Below are positions 4,135-5,075 of a DNA stretch of 5,075 nt, piece by piece. The stretch is from NCBI GenBank assembly GCA_016293645.1, contig JAEDDW010000112.1, positions 1-5,075 on the forward strand, written 5' to 3'. The position numbers and the translations under genes are program-made. The stretch comes from Treponema sp. Its GTDB lineage: Bacteria; Spirochaetota; Spirochaetia; Treponematales; Treponemataceae. The notes under the pieces are model-generated. The model did no database searches. It was given only the letters and a program-made list of their open reading frames with translations, and had not been told where the DNA came from. How positions within the stretch are numbered: position 1 is the stretch's first letter; every line of letters starts with the position of its first letter.

Positions 4135-5075
4135 CTAAACAAGTGATCCTTTAAAAGTATTTCCATTCAAACTGTCCAAACGCACCGTTACAAAAGAGCC
4201 GATGATTTTTGGATCTGCACGGAAGGCTACGCGTTCATTCTGTTCCGTCTTGCCCAGGAGTTCGTTCTGATCATCCTTGGAAACAATGTCCGCAAGAACT
4301 TTTATTGTCTTGCCTACCCTGCGCTTCATTACCTTCTGTGTAAGTTCCAGCTGAAGGTTGATGATTTTCTGGAGCCTTTCCTTCTTCACTTCAACAGGAA
4401 TCTGGTTGTCCATTTTTTCTGCAGGAGTTCCTTCACGGGGATTATAGAAATACATGAAGGCGCTTTCGTATTCAACTTCCTTCATCAAAGAATAGGCTTC
4501 CTCAAATTCTTCTTCCGTCTCACCAGGGAATCCAAGCATGATGTCTGTTGTAAGCTCCACATCAGGAACTGCTTTCCTAAGGCGTGCAATGAGGTCAAGA
4601 TAATTTTCCCTTGTGTACTTTCTGTTCATACGGCGGAGGACTTCACTTGATCCGTGCTGAACCGCAAGATGAATTCCGCGGCAGATTTTTCTGTCAGTCC
4701 TTATTACTTCAATGAGTTCATCGCTGAAATCCTTTGGATGGCTTGATTCAAAACGAATCCACTCAATAGTAGATTTTGTCTCATCAAGATGAGCGCTGAT
4801 GATTTTTAAAAGCTCAGGGAATTTTATTCCGTTGTCGTTGTAGCTGTTTACATTCTGACCCAAAAGGCAAATTTCGCGTACCTTTCTTTCCGAAAGAATA
4901 TCAAGTTCATGAAGGATATCCTTTACGCAGCGGCTTGTTTCTCTTCCGCGAAGATATGGAACAATGCAGTATGTACAGAAATTATTGCAGCCGTGCATAA
5001 TCGGAACAAAAGTGCTGAAAGCATTTTCTTCGTAATAGCTTTCCGCAAATTTATAGACAGGCTCAACATCGCCCA
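4135..5075 (-). CDS. miaB: tRNA-2-methylthio-N6-dimethylallyladenosine synthase, partial
   Basis: A radical-SAM methylthiotransferase that converts i6A37 to ms2i6A37 in tRNAs reading UNN codons. It carries two 4Fe-4S clusters and acts in the cytosol. Only the C-terminal 312 residues are in the window; the gene runs off the right edge, so the N-terminal cluster domain (UPF0004) is missing and the reading frame is open to 5075. The ATG at 4998 is internal, because upstream codons in frame encode the family segment AFSTFVPI. The radical-SAM motif C-N-N-F-C-T-Y-C is followed by IVPYLRGRETSR, the MiaB-type pattern (RimO and MtaB differ here). RFESSHPKDFSDELIE, MNRKYTRENYLDL, TTDIMLGFPGETEEEFEEA and YNPREGTPAEKM follow in family order. 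The last 65 or so residues form a TRAM RNA-binding domain. The usual HLPVQSGS appears as HLAVQHGS and the residue before GC is H rather than E, probably lineage variation. The stop is TAG at 4135. Confidence 0.92.
   Translation of the reverse strand, partial: GDVEPVYKFAESYYEENAFSTFVPIMHGCNNFCTYCIVPYLRGRETSRCVKDILHELDILSERKVREICLLGQNVNSYNDNGIKFPELLKIISAHLDETKSTIEWIRFESSHPKDFSDELIEVIRTDRKICRGIHLAVQHGSSEVLRRMNRKYTRENYLDLIARLRKAVPDVELTTDIMLGFPGETEEEFEEAYSLMKEVEYESAFMYFYNPREGTPAEKMDNQIPVEVKKERLQKIINLQLELTQKVMKRRVGKTIKVLADIVSKDDQNELLGKTEQNERVAFRADPKIIGSFVTVRLDSLNGNTFKGSLV

Noticed and set aside
3793..4166. Minus-strand ORFs of 85 and 101 aa across the 86-bp repeats
   Set aside because: Their peptides are internally duplicated only because the DNA repeat is, they overlap the XRE promoter or miaB end, and the hairpin structure explains the sequence better.

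Overview
The window looks like chromosomal DNA from a host-associated spirochaete, most likely a Treponema species. This is an inference from the character of the TyrS, Adk and MiaB proteins, the moderate-to-low GC content and the dispersed extragenic repeats; no single marker proves it. All genes lie on the minus strand, so transcription runs from right to left.

From right to left: (1) The 3' two-thirds of miaB (tRNA 2-methylthiolation) enters from the right edge and ends at 4135. (2) A roughly 270-bp non-coding block (about 3861-4134) holds two perfect 86-bp direct repeats, each made of two small hairpins in opposite orientation, with two further unrelated hairpins. (3) A two-gene toxin-antitoxin-like operon follows. 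A 178-aa protein with an XRE helix-turn-helix (3273-3809) overlaps by 26 bases a 139-aa PIN-domain RNase (2879-3298) whose Shine-Dalgarno lies inside the upstream gene. Four TTTACA/TGTAAA half-sites cover the promoter. (4) A decayed copy of the repeat hairpin sits between this operon and tyrS. (5) tyrS (1529-2761) has an extended -10 promoter and ends at a clear intrinsic terminator. (6) adk (750-1382) has its own sigma70-type promoter and is followed after 16 bases by an unrecognised 152-aa gene (275-733), probably in the same transcript. (7) At the left end, seven 20-bp tandem repeats are enclosed by a 16-bp inverted repeat whose arms are the same kind of hairpin as those at 3861-4134.

The genes fall into a housekeeping set (tyrosine charging, adenylate balance, tRNA modification) and an accessory insertion (the PIN/XRE pair). 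Repeats of one family flank or lie beside the accessory pair on both sides.

The most interesting signal is this repeat family. Its members share a 27-nt hairpin plan: GGA, one bulged base, a 4-bp stem, a 12-nt loop of the form GAG-N5-TCGA, the complementary 4 bases, then TCC. The stem differs between members with compensating changes on both sides. This suggests a REP/BIME-like mobile or structural element rather than random intergenic DNA.
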